A stretch of 64,000 nucleotides of DNA from CAYXFD01 sp964464175 (GCA_964464175.1 CAYXFD010000015.1:8423-72422); one strand, 5' to 3'; counted from the first letter of the stretch, positions 37,997 through 47,807 are shown. The notes: generated from the sequence alone by a model not told the origin. Numbers and translations are program-made.

Positions 37997-38539
37997 TCAT
38001 GATCCATAGAGTAACTGCGGATCATCCCCTCTTACCGTTGAAAAGTAAATATTGGCAAAGTCGGCATCAGCACCCAAGGCAACAATGTCTGTTATATAAC
38101 GGCATTGAATCGTTTCATCTGCTTGTATCAACAACAATGGTAATGAATCAGGATTTTGAGCAACAATTTGAGCTGACTGCTCACGCATAAACTGCAACAA
38201 TTGATTTCTGACATCAGTATCGGTCATAAAATCATCCGGAGTACCAACATACATGTTCTCAGAACCTAACAGAATCTGATCAGTGAATACCTTGAGAACA
38301 ACACTTCGCCCGCTCTTTTCAAGCTCTTCTGCAACTATCGAAGAAGGTAAAGCCATTTGATCCGGAACTGTTAATCTCTCAGCATCAAGAGATACATTCT
38401 TGATCAAGAAAACCAACAGAATGGTAAGAATGTCGATAAGGGAAGTGATGTTCAAGCTTCTGACTTTCTGGATCTTTCCTCTTGCTTTTCGCGGACCCCC
38501 GCTTGCTGCTCGATTTACTTTATAGGATATCTTTTTCAT
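37997..38539 (-). CDS. ExbD/TolR-type stator protein with intact proton site
   Basis: A 180-residue inner-membrane protein. A basic N-terminus is followed by one helix SLNITSLIDILTILLVFLI, in which Asp36 is in the position of the proton-carrying Asp of TolR and ExbD. A periplasmic ExbD domain follows (VVLKVFTDQILLG...LPLLLIQADETIQCRYITDIVALGADADFANIYFSTV). It is the proton-conducting partner of the ExbB-like protein in this operon. The next gene starts 13 bases on. Confidence 0.9.
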   Translation of the reverse strand: MKKISYKVNRAASGGPRKARGKIQKVRSLNITSLIDILTILLVFLIKNVSLDAERLTVPDQMALPSSIVAEELEKSGRSVVLKVFTDQILLGSENMYVGTPDDFMTDTDVRNQLLQFMREQSAQIVAQNPDSLPLLLIQADETIQCRYITDIVALGADADFANIYFSTVRGDDPQLLYGS

Positions 38540-38622
38540 TATTATCTCTCCAAATAACCTTTAAAATAACTCACCTTCGGCAATTCTCTAAACAAAGAAG
38601 CGAAGTTTTGAGCTATTAAGTG

Positions 38623-39132
38623 TTATAATACCATTACACGTGGTCGTTCATATTTAACTTCGGGGAAACCCCGCAGCTTTGAGATGTCAATAGCTCTGAT
38701 CAAAGTTCCGTAATAGACATCCGGATAGGGAGTAATACCAATTTCAAAAACATCCTCATTCCGGCTTTTGATCTCTGTCAGATGATCATCAAGAGCCAGG
38801 TAATCATGTCTCGTTGACCCGTCTGGGGAGAAAATGGCCGGTATTAAAATGGGATCACTTACACCCTCTTCTCTAATCTCAATCCTGTCTGTATAGAGAA
38901 TGATCTTTATCTCTTTAACTTTTTCGACATCACTCGCTTCTCCCCCTTCTCCGCCGGCACCTTCTCCGCCGCTGGCAGCTAAGTTCAGGGATAACAGAGC
39001 CATATGAACTGTTACTGTGATCATAAGGAGCATTGGTATAATGGTAATGAAAAGGTTCATGATCGGCATGAGATTTAACTCTTGGACGTCTGAACCTTTT
39101 TGTGTCCTTCTTTTTGATACTCCTGAAGCCAT
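38623..39132 (-). CDS. ExbD/TolR-type protein lacking the conserved aspartate
   Basis: A 169-residue second ExbD-like protein. The single helix reads LNLMPIMNLFITIIPMLLMI, so Asn26 replaces the proton-carrying Asp seen in the neighbour. A GGEGAGGEGGEA linker precedes the periplasmic domain (EIKIILYTDRIEIREEG). It lies four bases after the ExbB-like gene. The two ExbD proteins probably form a heterodimeric stator core in which only one subunit conducts protons. Confidence 0.87.
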   Translation of the reverse strand: MASGVSKRRTQKGSDVQELNLMPIMNLFITIIPMLLMITVTVHMALLSLNLAASGGEGAGGEGGEASDVEKVKEIKIILYTDRIEIREEGVSDPILIPAIFSPDGSTRHDYLALDDHLTEIKSRNEDVFEIGITPYPDVYYGTLIRAIDISKLRGFPEVKYERPRVMVL

Positions 39133-39136
39133 AATG

Positions 39137-39868
39137 TTATTCCTTGATCGTGTTGTTGATTTGATTAATCATTTTCACACTGTATTCATCAATATCATTA
39201 ATTACTTTTTCTGCCCTTGATGACAGAAATCCTTTGATAAACATTGTCGGAATAGCAACACTCAAACCCATTGCTGTTGTTCCCATAGCCTGCTGGATAC
39301 CATCAGTAAGAACTCTTTGTTGATCAACCGGTAATGCTACCGCTAAGCCCTTGAAAGCTACCATAAGACCGTAAATTGTACCCAGAAGTCCTAAGAGAGT
39401 AGCAACCTGAGCGATAATATCAAACCAGAAGAGACCACCGTCAATCTTATGGATTGTCTGTAAACCTGCTTCATCAAAAGCATTTTGCAGAGTGCTCTTC
39501 AAATCTCTACCTTTTACCCCGGCTTTACGAGACTCGTTAAAAACTCTCAATCCGCTCCAAAAAATGAACCCCAGGGTAGTGCCCTTAAAGTTCTCACTAA
39601 CCTTTATTGCTTCATCAAAACTCTCGTTTTTGATATAGCCCTTCAATTTAATATAAAAACTCTTTGCATCCAATCTCTCTTTGACTGATAATTGTATAAA
39701 CCTTACTATACCCATAATTATGGCACAGAGAAAAAGAAAAGCAATAATATGGGAAAACCAGCCACCACTATTATAGATCTCTGCTACCTGAGGCCTGGGA
39801 GATGATTCTTGTGCGAATAAAGATACATTCATCAGAATTGTTCCCAAAATAATAACCATTTTTTTCAT
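39137..39868 (-). CDS. ExbB/TolQ/MotA-type proton channel protein
   Basis: A 243-residue inner-membrane motor subunit. It has an extra N-terminal signal-like helix (MKKMVIILGTILMNVSLFA), a helix at about 40-60, a cytoplasmic loop, and the conserved helix pair IAQVATLLGLLGTIYGLMVAF and GIQQAMGTTAMGLSVAIPTMFI. Thr residues in these helices line the channel in the family. It is followed directly by the two ExbD genes. Confidence 0.93.
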   Translation of the reverse strand: MKKMVIILGTILMNVSLFAQESSPRPQVAEIYNSGGWFSHIIAFLFLCAIIMGIVRFIQLSVKERLDAKSFYIKLKGYIKNESFDEAIKVSENFKGTTLGFIFWSGLRVFNESRKAGVKGRDLKSTLQNAFDEAGLQTIHKIDGGLFWFDIIAQVATLLGLLGTIYGLMVAFKGLAVALPVDQQRVLTDGIQQAMGTTAMGLSVAIPTMFIKGFLSSRAEKVINDIDEYSVKMINQINNTIKE

Positions 39869-39893
39869 AAAGAACTCCTTTCTCCTTAATTTG

Positions 39894-40163
39894 TCAGTAT
39901 AACTCTTTATTTGATTCCAGTAAAATCTCTCTGAGATAATTCAAGGTAAAATTTATTTCATCCGTTCTGGTTCGAGGTTGAATAGAGGCTTCAGGAATTC
40001 TTTCCACAATCTCATCATCAAACACTTCTGTATCGACTAATACTCTTGTACCGCCTCTCCGCGTAGTTGTTTGCCCGGATTCCTGTGCTATCAGTGATAC
40101 CGAAAGAACAAAGACAATCAAAATTGCTAACAGAACTATTATACCTGTCCGCTTGTTTCCCAT
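39894..40163 (-). CDS. Small exported protein of the motor-like operon
   Basis: An 89-residue protein with an N-terminal signal or anchor helix (TGIIVLLAILIVFVLSVSLIA), then a polar Thr/Arg-rich stretch (GQTTTRRGGTRVLVDTEVFDDEIVERIPEAS). I know no family. It sits 14 bases after the giant TPR gene and 25 before the ExbB-like gene, inside the operon, so it is probably a periplasmic accessory to the complex. Confidence 0.75.
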   Translation of the reverse strand: MGNKRTGIIVLLAILIVFVLSVSLIAQESGQTTTRRGGTRVLVDTEVFDDEIVERIPEASIQPRTRTDEINFTLNYLREILLESNKELY

Positions 40164-40177
40164 GGTCTATCCTCCGA

Positions 40178-43100
40178 TTATCGTTTACTAACCATTACTT
40201 CCATATTGAAAATGATAGCCTGATCATCAGCGCTGCCATCAGTTTCAATCAGGATGGTGTTTTGTCCCACAACAAAATTCTCTATCGGTATATTTATATT
40301 GTGGATATAATACGACTTTTCTAATTCTTCGTCATACACTATTTCAGGCTCAGATACTATTGAGTAGCCGTTGAGCATAATCATACTGGTATCGTAAGCC
40401 ACAAAACTCAGAGAAGCTTCAACCACTTCCCCATCAACTTCGAAATTTCTCATGAAATATGCCTTCTCTTCTCTGGCTTCAACTTCGCTATCCAAATTGA
40501 GGGTATCCGGTTCTGCGATCTCTGTTTCTGCTGCAGACAACCATATCGGAACAGCTTCTGTCTCATCCATTCCGATCATCTCTTTCAATCTGGAAACTTC
40601 AGAAACTATTGCTGCTGTATTCCAATCAGCCATATCCAGATTGTCAATCAGATCGGAACGGGCAGCTAACCAGTCATTATTAGAATATAAATACATTCTT
40701 TCTGTTAACAATCCCCAGTCTCCAAGTCTCTCCATGGCTGCTTCGGTGAATTGGTCACTATATTCCAAATTGTAGACAAAATTTGTGACAAGATTGTTGT
40801 ACCAGCCGGCACTTTCATACCGGAGAAAGTTAACATACGGTTCCCGGTAATTCACGTTAAAAGAATCGATATAGACGTTGTATTCATCTTCATCGTAATC
40901 ACGCAGTTCTCTCATCTGATTTGATACATTATAGAATCGTTCCATCTGGATATCAACGACTTCGGCAGCATAATCATATACTCTTCCGATAAGGTAGATA
41001 GCCCGGGTGTTAAGTTCAAGACTTACGCCTTCTTCATAATCTCGTGCCTGTACGAGCAGACCCATAATAGTATCACGCTGTTTGTCAGCTTCTGTTATGA
41101 TACCGTCTAATCTTTTTACACCTCCCGCCATGTGCTCCATCCAGGTTGTATGCTGATTGACCCTGATCAGATCATTTGGTTCGGCATTGACAAAATTCTC
41201 TTCGATTTCATCCAATGTTCTTTCGAAAGCAACCAGAAATGCCCTGTATTCTCTGATCCGTTCAACTGTAAAACGGAAATCCTCAAAATCAAGATAAAAA
41301 TCTTCCAGGTCCAGAACCAGATTCTCTTCTCTGAATTGACGGTCTAAGTCCCTGAATTCTTCGATTGCGGCAAACATTTCATCAAATTTTTCTTCGCTTA
41401 ACAATTCTACAATATCATCATATTTCTCCAGAATTCTATTTCTGGCAATATTCTCATATAATTTGGAATCCGGATTTCTCTGAAAGATATAACGGGCAAG
41501 TTCTTCGAATTCTTCCTGCATATCCATTTCCAGGTATTGCCCGGCAACATATTCCAATAGACCGTCAGTTCTGGGATCTTCGGAATACCTCTCAGTAAAA
41601 CCTAACATCAGGGATACTAAGAATTCTTTGTCTTCCGAATCGTGATATAGATTGATCGCATCATAATATATATCTTCTGTATTATCATCTCCGTGATCAA
41701 TCCTGCCGGCAACTGCGTCTTCATGGAGTTCTAACAGCATATCTGCTGCCCGGTACTTAGTCTCCTCTTCCCGTGCCAGCTCTTCGATTATCTCATATCT
41801 TGTCCGGTAAGCTTGATTAGAAGCAGGATATTTCTCAACATATTCATGTCTTATCTCATCTCTTAGAATTTTATCACTCATCAAAGTATCAGCAATATCC
41901 CAGGCAGACACATAAAGAAAATATGCCTCCTGCGGTTCACTTCTGTACTCTGACAATCCGATCAACAGATCAATGGCAGTTTCATATTCTTGAGCCTTAA
42001 CATAGGAATTGATGGCTTCGTGAGTTAAGCCGACAAATCTGGAAACATCGGTAGTCCTGAATTCTTCAGCAAGCCTGAGATACTCCTGAGCAGCTTCCAC
42101 ATAGGAACTGTCGGCGGCGAGAGTATTTGCTTGTTCTTGCATCAGACGCCGGTAATTGTTTCCGATATTCTGTCTGTCATCTTCATCCAGAGCAAAGTCA
42201 GCAGCACTTCTGAAATAATTCTCTGCCTGCAGATAGTCTCCCCGAGTTCTGTTTATATCAGCTAAATTGACATAGACCTCTCGTTTCAATTCACTGGAAA
42301 TTTCCAGATCCAAGAGTGCTAACATATCGGCTTCAGCCTCAGAATACATCTCTTTGTCGAGATAGATCAGACTTCTCTTGTAATATGCTCCGATAATGTC
42401 TTCCAGATAGTCTTCAATAATCTCCGGATCAGAAAAGGTATCAATGAATCCCTGAGTACTGGTAATATATATATCTGAAAGGTCTTCTTTACTAATAGTC
42501 AGATCCTTTTCTTCATTGCTGTATGGTTCTTCCTCTAATTGATCATTAAGCTGGGTATAGAGATTTTCAATAACCAAAAACTTGCTGAACTCATATTCCA
42601 GATAATCATCATTATCCGGATACATCTCGTTGAAGTCAGTAATTATCTGATATGCCTGCAGATAATAAAAGGGTTCCTCTTTGGATTGAGCAAAATCGAG
42701 AGCACCGCTTACAATACTGTTCTGAGCCTGCTTTAACCATTTCTCCCCCCTCTCATCGCTAAATTCGGGAAACTCCTGATAGCGGGCAACAAACTCACGA
42801 TACTCAGCAAAACTATCATCACTTCTATCTGTAACAAAACGGTTGAAATATCTCGGCTGCAAGAATTCATAGGCAGAACGGATCAATTCAATTTGTTCGC
42901 TGATATCATTTTGAGAGTTGTGTTGATACCACTCAGTATCTACGTGGAAAGCTGTTATCAGTTTCTCTTTCTGGGCATATACTCTGTTTCTGACTTCTTC
43001 TTCATCGGTGATCATATAGGAATATCGTTGATACATTGTTGCCATGGAATCAACTATCATCGGATTCTCTGGGGCGAGAGGAAACATCTCCAAAAAAGCT

Positions 43101-44089
43101 TCCATATAATTTACAGCGTGAAAAGGTGCATTCAAATCGAGCTTAAGCTCGATAACCCGGCGTATGATGCTGTCTGAGTATTCATCGCTATCAATTAGAT
43201 CAAACAGATTATCTTGAGCAAATTCCACCGATTTGGCTGGAGAAAAGTAATCCCCTTCATCCATTCTTTCCAGGCTATAGGCAATATTCTCTATCGCATC
43301 ATACTCGAAGTACGATCTCAATATCTCGTCCTCTTCAACTACATTCAGAATATCAGAAAAATCCTCAATAGCTTCGGTGAAACGTCCCGTGCTGAAGTTA
43401 GCCCAGCCTCTTTGATACAAACCAAAATAACGGTAATCATCTTTGTCTTTTTCGACTACCTGATTCAGCAAATTCTTTGCCCGTTCATAATACTCTCTCG
43501 GCACATCTGCATCCAAACCAATTTCATAGAGCAAGACAGCCAGTCGATAGATACTCTCGGAATGATATCTTGATTCAGGAAAACGTTCGATTATCTCCTT
43601 GTAGGAATCTACAGCCTCTTTCAGACTCGCTTCCGATAATCTGTACTCACCTTCCCAGGTTAAGATTGGCTCTATTCTCTCCTCTTCCTGCAACTTGCGG
43701 ATATACTCCGCTCTTCGTTGATCACGTTGTTTTTTGGCATAGTCGGAAGAGTAGAAGGCAATATTGTAGAGAATGACATCACGCATGGGATGATAAGGAT
43801 TGATCTCTAAGACTTTCTGATAATTCTTCAGTACTTTTTCCGGCTCGGTCAGGTAGATCTCCGAACTCAGTTCTGCTAATTTCAAATAAAGCTCATCAAT
43901 GTTGTTATAATCGGGATGCTTTTCGATAAAATCTTCGATTGCTTCATATACCTGATGTTTATACGTCAAATTATTATCATAGATCCGAAGAAGTTCCTTT
44001 TCCGAAGCAAACAAACTTGCCGCACCAAATACAAATATGAATAACAGTCCGAGTAATAACGACAGACGACCATTGTTATGTTTCATCAT
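40178..44089 (-). CDS. Giant periplasmic TPR protein (1303 residues)
   Basis: Exported scaffold-like protein. The signal peptide (LSLLLGLLFIFVFGAASLFA) is followed by many TPR-like helical repeats (ESIYRLAVLLYEIG, YRYFGLYQRGWANFSTGRFTEAIEDFSDIL, YKRSLIYLDKEMYSEAEADMLALL) and a C-terminal beta-rich region (about 1180-1303, AYFMRNFEVDGEVVEASLSFVAYDTSMIMLNG) resembling a galactose-binding-like sandwich. The repeat region is acidic. It overlaps the preceding TPR gene by four bases (ATGA), so the two are made together. Confidence 0.85.
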   Translation of the reverse strand: MMKHNNGRLSLLLGLLFIFVFGAASLFASEKELLRIYDNNLTYKHQVYEAIEDFIEKHPDYNNIDELYLKLAELSSEIYLTEPEKVLKNYQKVLEINPYHPMRDVILYNIAFYSSDYAKKQRDQRRAEYIRKLQEEERIEPILTWEGEYRLSEASLKEAVDSYKEIIERFPESRYHSESIYRLAVLLYEIGLDADVPREYYERAKNLLNQVVEKDKDDYRYFGLYQRGWANFSTGRFTEAIEDFSDILNVVEEDEILRSYFEYDAIENIAYSLERMDEGDYFSPAKSVEFAQDNLFDLIDSDEYSDSIIRRVIELKLDLNAPFHAVNYMEAFLEMFPLAPENPMIVDSMATMYQRYSYMITDEEEVRNRVYAQKEKLITAFHVDTEWYQHNSQNDISEQIELIRSAYEFLQPRYFNRFVTDRSDDSFAEYREFVARYQEFPEFSDERGEKWLKQAQNSIVSGALDFAQSKEEPFYYLQAYQIITDFNEMYPDNDDYLEYEFSKFLVIENLYTQLNDQLEEEPYSNEEKDLTISKEDLSDIYITSTQGFIDTFSDPEIIEDYLEDIIGAYYKRSLIYLDKEMYSEAEADMLALLDLEISSELKREVYVNLADINRTRGDYLQAENYFRSAADFALDEDDRQNIGNNYRRLMQEQANTLAADSSYVEAAQEYLRLAEEFRTTDVSRFVGLTHEAINSYVKAQEYETAIDLLIGLSEYRSEPQEAYFLYVSAWDIADTLMSDKILRDEIRHEYVEKYPASNQAYRTRYEIIEELAREEETKYRAADMLLELHEDAVAGRIDHGDDNTEDIYYDAINLYHDSEDKEFLVSLMLGFTERYSEDPRTDGLLEYVAGQYLEMDMQEEFEELARYIFQRNPDSKLYENIARNRILEKYDDIVELLSEEKFDEMFAAIEEFRDLDRQFREENLVLDLEDFYLDFEDFRFTVERIREYRAFLVAFERTLDEIEENFVNAEPNDLIRVNQHTTWMEHMAGGVKRLDGIITEADKQRDTIMGLLVQARDYEEGVSLELNTRAIYLIGRVYDYAAEVVDIQMERFYNVSNQMRELRDYDEDEYNVYIDSFNVNYREPYVNFLRYESAGWYNNLVTNFVYNLEYSDQFTEAAMERLGDWGLLTERMYLYSNNDWLAARSDLIDNLDMADWNTAAIVSEVSRLKEMIGMDETEAVPIWLSAAETEIAEPDTLNLDSEVEAREEKAYFMRNFEVDGEVVEASLSFVAYDTSMIMLNGYSIVSEPEIVYDEELEKSYYIHNINIPIENFVVGQNTILIETDGSADDQAIIFNMEVMVSKR

Positions 44090-46143
44090 TCGTCCTCCCC
44101 TTCAGAAAAAGCCCTTTCATCCTGCTCCATCAAATACCGGTACTCCTGATTTCTTCTGATGTTTTCCTGGAAAAGAATATCTAACAATGCATACTCATAT
44201 CCCTGATTGATCTGCTCAATGTCGCTTCTGGTTTCCTTTATACTTTTCAGTATTGTTGTATGTGTCGGTTCACTCTCCTGGAATGACTCGATATTCATTC
44301 TCTCAATTCTATCTGCCATTCGTTCGTGATAAGATTCAGCAGCCTGAGCTTTCATGGAGATCAGGCTTGTTCTGGTTTCGGTGACAGTTGCCATCTCCTG
44401 CATTATGTCATTCACATAAGGATCCTCCTGATCAATGTAGCCAAACATCAGATCTGCCTCTTCCTTATAAAGATCCAAAGTCTCTGCTACAAGTGATTTG
44501 TCATGCTCTGACAATCTCTCCTTATTATCTTCCAAAAAATTCTGGTAATAGACTATTCTTGTAGCTATTGATCTCGCTTCTGCTGCTCTCGCGTCCAGCC
44601 ATTTCTTTCGTTCCGACATGTATAAATGTCTGGCATAAGCAGTATTACCCCGTCCTCTGACAGATTGAGGAACAAATTCATCCATTACATTATTAACATA
44701 CACCTCAGTCAAAAGATCGACTTTCAATGTATCCAGATCATAGATTTGATACTGGATTTGCCTGACTATCGGGTCATTCGGTCTGGTTCTTACAATCTTG
44801 GCAAGTTCGTAAGTCTCCGCAATAACTTCCAGTAAGCCGACATATTCTTCATTGATCATCTTATTGACATTAAGTGTGTACCAATCAATTCCGAAAACTT
44901 CCAGATTCGTTTTCCTCTGAGTAATCTCTTCATATTGAAATATATTGTTGAACAGCTGATCTATTACTTCCAGATTATCTTCGTAAACTATCTCTTCTAC
45001 ACGATCTCTCATTCTTTCAATGAGTTTGGTTTCATATTCCAGAAAAGTATGATAGGTCCTGTTAGTAAATAAAACATCACTGATAATATCCTGTGATACC
45101 TCAAAACCTTCGGTAAATACTTTAATCCCGGCTATCTGTGTCAGAGCCTTTTCGTATATCGGACTCTGTTCTGCATATTCAATAATCTGCTCCAGATAAG
45201 ACAATGCCCTGTCATAATCACCCAGAGCATAATAGATCAAAGAAATCTCATATAACAGCTCATCAGTCAGCTGATTATCGATTATGTTAACGTATTGTTC
45301 ATAGTACTGCAGAGACTGGACAAAGTTACCCTGCTCTCCATAGATACGAGCTAATGTCAGGATCAAAAAGCCATAGTACTCTTGACTTTGATCATACTGA
45401 TCTGCTAAACTTTGCAAAATGCCTGTTGCCTGTTCCGTATCAAAGGTGGCATAGGCAATAATTCCCAACATTACCCGGGAACGGAAACCAAAGTCAGCAT
45501 TAGTACTCAGATTTTCGAATACCCTCCGGGAATTATCGTATTCCCTGAGATTGAAGTAGGCATGCGCCAACCTGTAGCTGCTTTGGGGACTTGAGAATTG
45601 GGGAAATCTGATATGGAGATTTACAATTTCTCTGTTCAATCCCTCTCTGAAATAAAGAGTATCAAGAAAGCCAAAAGCCTGCCTGATCTTCGAGGATTGC
45701 TGATAATTATCGACAAAGTAAATCAGCTTGTCTTTTGCTTCAGCAAAGTTTTGTTGATAATAATCATAGAGAGCATCATAAAATCGGTAGAGATCTTCCA
45801 CATACTCAATATCTCTGTAAACTATTCTTATCTCCTGATGTTTTCTCTCAATGAACAAAACATCATATTCACTATAAGCTGCCTCTAACTCATTAACTAC
45901 TCTGTTGAAGGACTCTAAGATCAAACCCCGGTGACCTGCTTTCTGATATTGCTCGATCAAATCCTTTTGCTCGGTAAGATAATTAAGATACTGCAATTCT
46001 TCTTCAACACTATCCAGTAATTCCTGTTCGGCTCTTATGTCGGCAAACAATAGATTAGGGTTGGAAAAAAATTTCCCCGAGATCAGAATTGAACCAATAA
46101 ATAATATATGTAGAATATAAATTACCTTTCTCATAGTTTCCAT
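44086..46143 (-). CDS. Second periplasmic TPR/coiled-coil protein (685 residues)
   Basis: It has a signal peptide (VIYILHILFIGSILISGKFF), then about 300 residues of TPR-like repeats (SYRLAHAYFNLREYDNSRRVFENL, LYEISLIYYALGDYDRALSYLEQIIEYAEQSP) and a long helical, coiled-coil C-terminal half ending in an acidic tail (AFSEGEDE). No enzyme domain is visible. It is translationally coupled to the 1303-residue TPR gene; the two may bind each other. Confidence 0.83.
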   Translation of the reverse strand: METMRKVIYILHILFIGSILISGKFFSNPNLLFADIRAEQELLDSVEEELQYLNYLTEQKDLIEQYQKAGHRGLILESFNRVVNELEAAYSEYDVLFIERKHQEIRIVYRDIEYVEDLYRFYDALYDYYQQNFAEAKDKLIYFVDNYQQSSKIRQAFGFLDTLYFREGLNREIVNLHIRFPQFSSPQSSYRLAHAYFNLREYDNSRRVFENLSTNADFGFRSRVMLGIIAYATFDTEQATGILQSLADQYDQSQEYYGFLILTLARIYGEQGNFVQSLQYYEQYVNIIDNQLTDELLYEISLIYYALGDYDRALSYLEQIIEYAEQSPIYEKALTQIAGIKVFTEGFEVSQDIISDVLFTNRTYHTFLEYETKLIERMRDRVEEIVYEDNLEVIDQLFNNIFQYEEITQRKTNLEVFGIDWYTLNVNKMINEEYVGLLEVIAETYELAKIVRTRPNDPIVRQIQYQIYDLDTLKVDLLTEVYVNNVMDEFVPQSVRGRGNTAYARHLYMSERKKWLDARAAEARSIATRIVYYQNFLEDNKERLSEHDKSLVAETLDLYKEEADLMFGYIDQEDPYVNDIMQEMATVTETRTSLISMKAQAAESYHERMADRIERMNIESFQESEPTHTTILKSIKETRSDIEQINQGYEYALLDILFQENIRRNQEYRYLMEQDERAFSEGEDE

Positions 46144-46223
46144 CCCATAAAATGGCTTGTTAGTGGGTAACTCATGCTGCCGAGATCACTATTATGGTCT
46201 TTAAGTTTTTTTTTGGATCCGGA

Positions 46224-47168
46224 TTAATCCTCTTCCAACAACAATCTTCTGATCTCTTCCAGTTCTCTTTCAGCCCTTTCTCTTTGACGTCGGATTCTCT
46301 GCAATTCATCGAGGGTTTCCTCGTCTGTTTCCCTTCTGCGGTCTCTGATCTGTGGATCACCGGGTGCCGCTGTTCTTGGTGTTGGTAAGATCACAGCCCG
46401 TTCATCCGGAGAAACATAATGGTCGAAAACATAAGAGAGAGTCAGAGCAAATTTCGGATCACGCCTGCTCCATTCCTCAACCCGATAGAGATCCACACGG
46501 GCAGAAACGTTGTTATTAAAACTATATTCAGCACCCATATTCAAGTTGTGTCCGTCAATCTCAAAAATAGTGGAAAGATTCCTCATTGGTTCAAACTGGA
46601 GAGCTCCAAAAATACCGCTGAACTGCTCTGAAAAATCTACGGTCCCCTGAAAACGATGTGCCCCGGCACCCAATGTTACCCTTGCCGGGATTTCTCCCAT
46701 TTCAGGAAAGGCGGTAAAGAGAGTTGTTTTGGATATAGCTACATACATGGAATTACCTCGGTAATTGTGCTCATCAATCATATCAAGGTAATCTTTCGTA
46801 TTGGGTTTAGCAGAAACTGTCGAGAAAGCATTATCCAGACCGATGGCTATATCTGGCAGGGTTAATGTCTCTCTTAATATTCTTCCCTTGAGATGAGCAT
46901 AATATACTTCATCACCGGTAGCCACAAATCCGATCTCTCCATAATTCAAAATCCCAATATTGACTGCACCTGCCCAGTTATAGGCAAAATCGTCACCTTT
47001 CAGATTATTTTCTGGGTACATGTAGTTATTGATCGAAATTTTCCCCATAAGATGAGGCATAACTCGGGCATCAGGTACTCTTATATTACCGTAATTTGCA
47101 AACGGAAAGGCATTCAAGTATCCAATGAAAACTAAAAAAACGATACAAAACACAAAGCACTTTTTCAT
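46224..47168 (-). CDS. Outer-membrane beta-barrel-like protein with coiled-coil tail
   Basis: First gene of the motor-like operon, 314 residues. A signal peptide (FVFCIVFLVFIGYLNAF) is followed by about 230 residues of alternating amphipathic strands ending in aromatic turns (ARVTLGAGAHRFQGTVDF, NMGAEYSFNNNVSARVDLYRV, FALTLSYVFDHYVSP), like a small porin-type barrel. The last 45 residues form a highly charged helix (DELQRIRRQRERAERELEEIRRLL) that would point into the periplasm and could dock on the TPR proteins. The barrel call is from pattern only. Confidence 0.72.
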   Translation of the reverse strand: MKKCFVFCIVFLVFIGYLNAFPFANYGNIRVPDARVMPHLMGKISINNYMYPENNLKGDDFAYNWAGAVNIGILNYGEIGFVATGDEVYYAHLKGRILRETLTLPDIAIGLDNAFSTVSAKPNTKDYLDMIDEHNYRGNSMYVAISKTTLFTAFPEMGEIPARVTLGAGAHRFQGTVDFSEQFSGIFGALQFEPMRNLSTIFEIDGHNLNMGAEYSFNNNVSARVDLYRVEEWSRRDPKFALTLSYVFDHYVSPDERAVILPTPRTAAPGDPQIRDRRRETDEETLDELQRIRRQRERAERELEEIRRLLLEED

Positions 47169-47807
47169 TTTAACCCCCTAAGGTTTACTCTGTTATAGAA
47201 ATTATCTTAAGCCTATAACCTAAGCTCCTAATCTTTTTTTCAGGGTACAAGTCCCTTACAATTAAATTACTTAACTGAAAACATCTCAATTTATAGTCTT
47301 ACCTACACTGCTATCTTTTATACCTGTCAATGGATGTCAAGCTATTTCTCAATATTTTTCTCTCCCTTCTAAATCAATTGATTTCGGTTTTCGGTTTGCT
47401 TTCTTATAATGCTTCTATAGTTAACGATTGTTCTTCTCTACACCGTAAAGTTCTCGTTCCCTGATTATGCAATCTTCTCATTGTGAGAAAGTCTATTCCC
47501 ATTGTTTTTTAAAATCGGTCTTCAAGAAATTGCTAAGTCTGGATAGCGGGTTAAGAATAAGCACTTCTCGAGACAACTCATATCATGTTTCCGTTAAGAA
47601 TTGTCTAAGATTACCATGCAAGTAATTTCAGGACTTTACAATTAGAAGACCGTTCTCAGGCAATTCAAAAACTCTATCCTTTTGGAGAGAAGTGGCAGGA
47701 AAAGAAAAAAACTCCACTTTTAGCGTATCGCTGCAGAGAATAAAAAGAATTGACTAATCATTGTTAGCCACAAAATCTGGCAAATAAATATAATTTTAGA
47801 GGTTTGT
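47169..47807. other. Divergent control region between the motor-like operon and the HD-GYP gene
   Basis: About 640 AT-rich bases without a gene. On the minus strand two TTGACA boxes overlap the sequence TTGACATCCATTGACAGGTATAAAAG (the boxes are at about 47338-47333 and 47328-47323), a possible but poorly spaced promoter of the operon. On the plus strand TTGACT at 47750-47755 with TCTG 20 bases later may serve the HD-GYP gene. A CTTCTCA-TTG-TGAGAAAG hairpin lies near 47474. I see no riboswitch. Confidence 0.4.

Noticed and set aside
36572..40163. Reading the ExbB/ExbD/TonB genes as a standard Tol-Pal system
   Set aside because: No TolA, TolB or Pal; two ExbD genes, one without the Asp; the TonB-like protein has a large cytoplasmic domain.
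47789..47794. TATAAT box before the HD-GYP gene
   Set aside because: It is only 13 bases before the start codon and no -35 box lies at 16-18 bases; it is probably part of the AT-rich leader.
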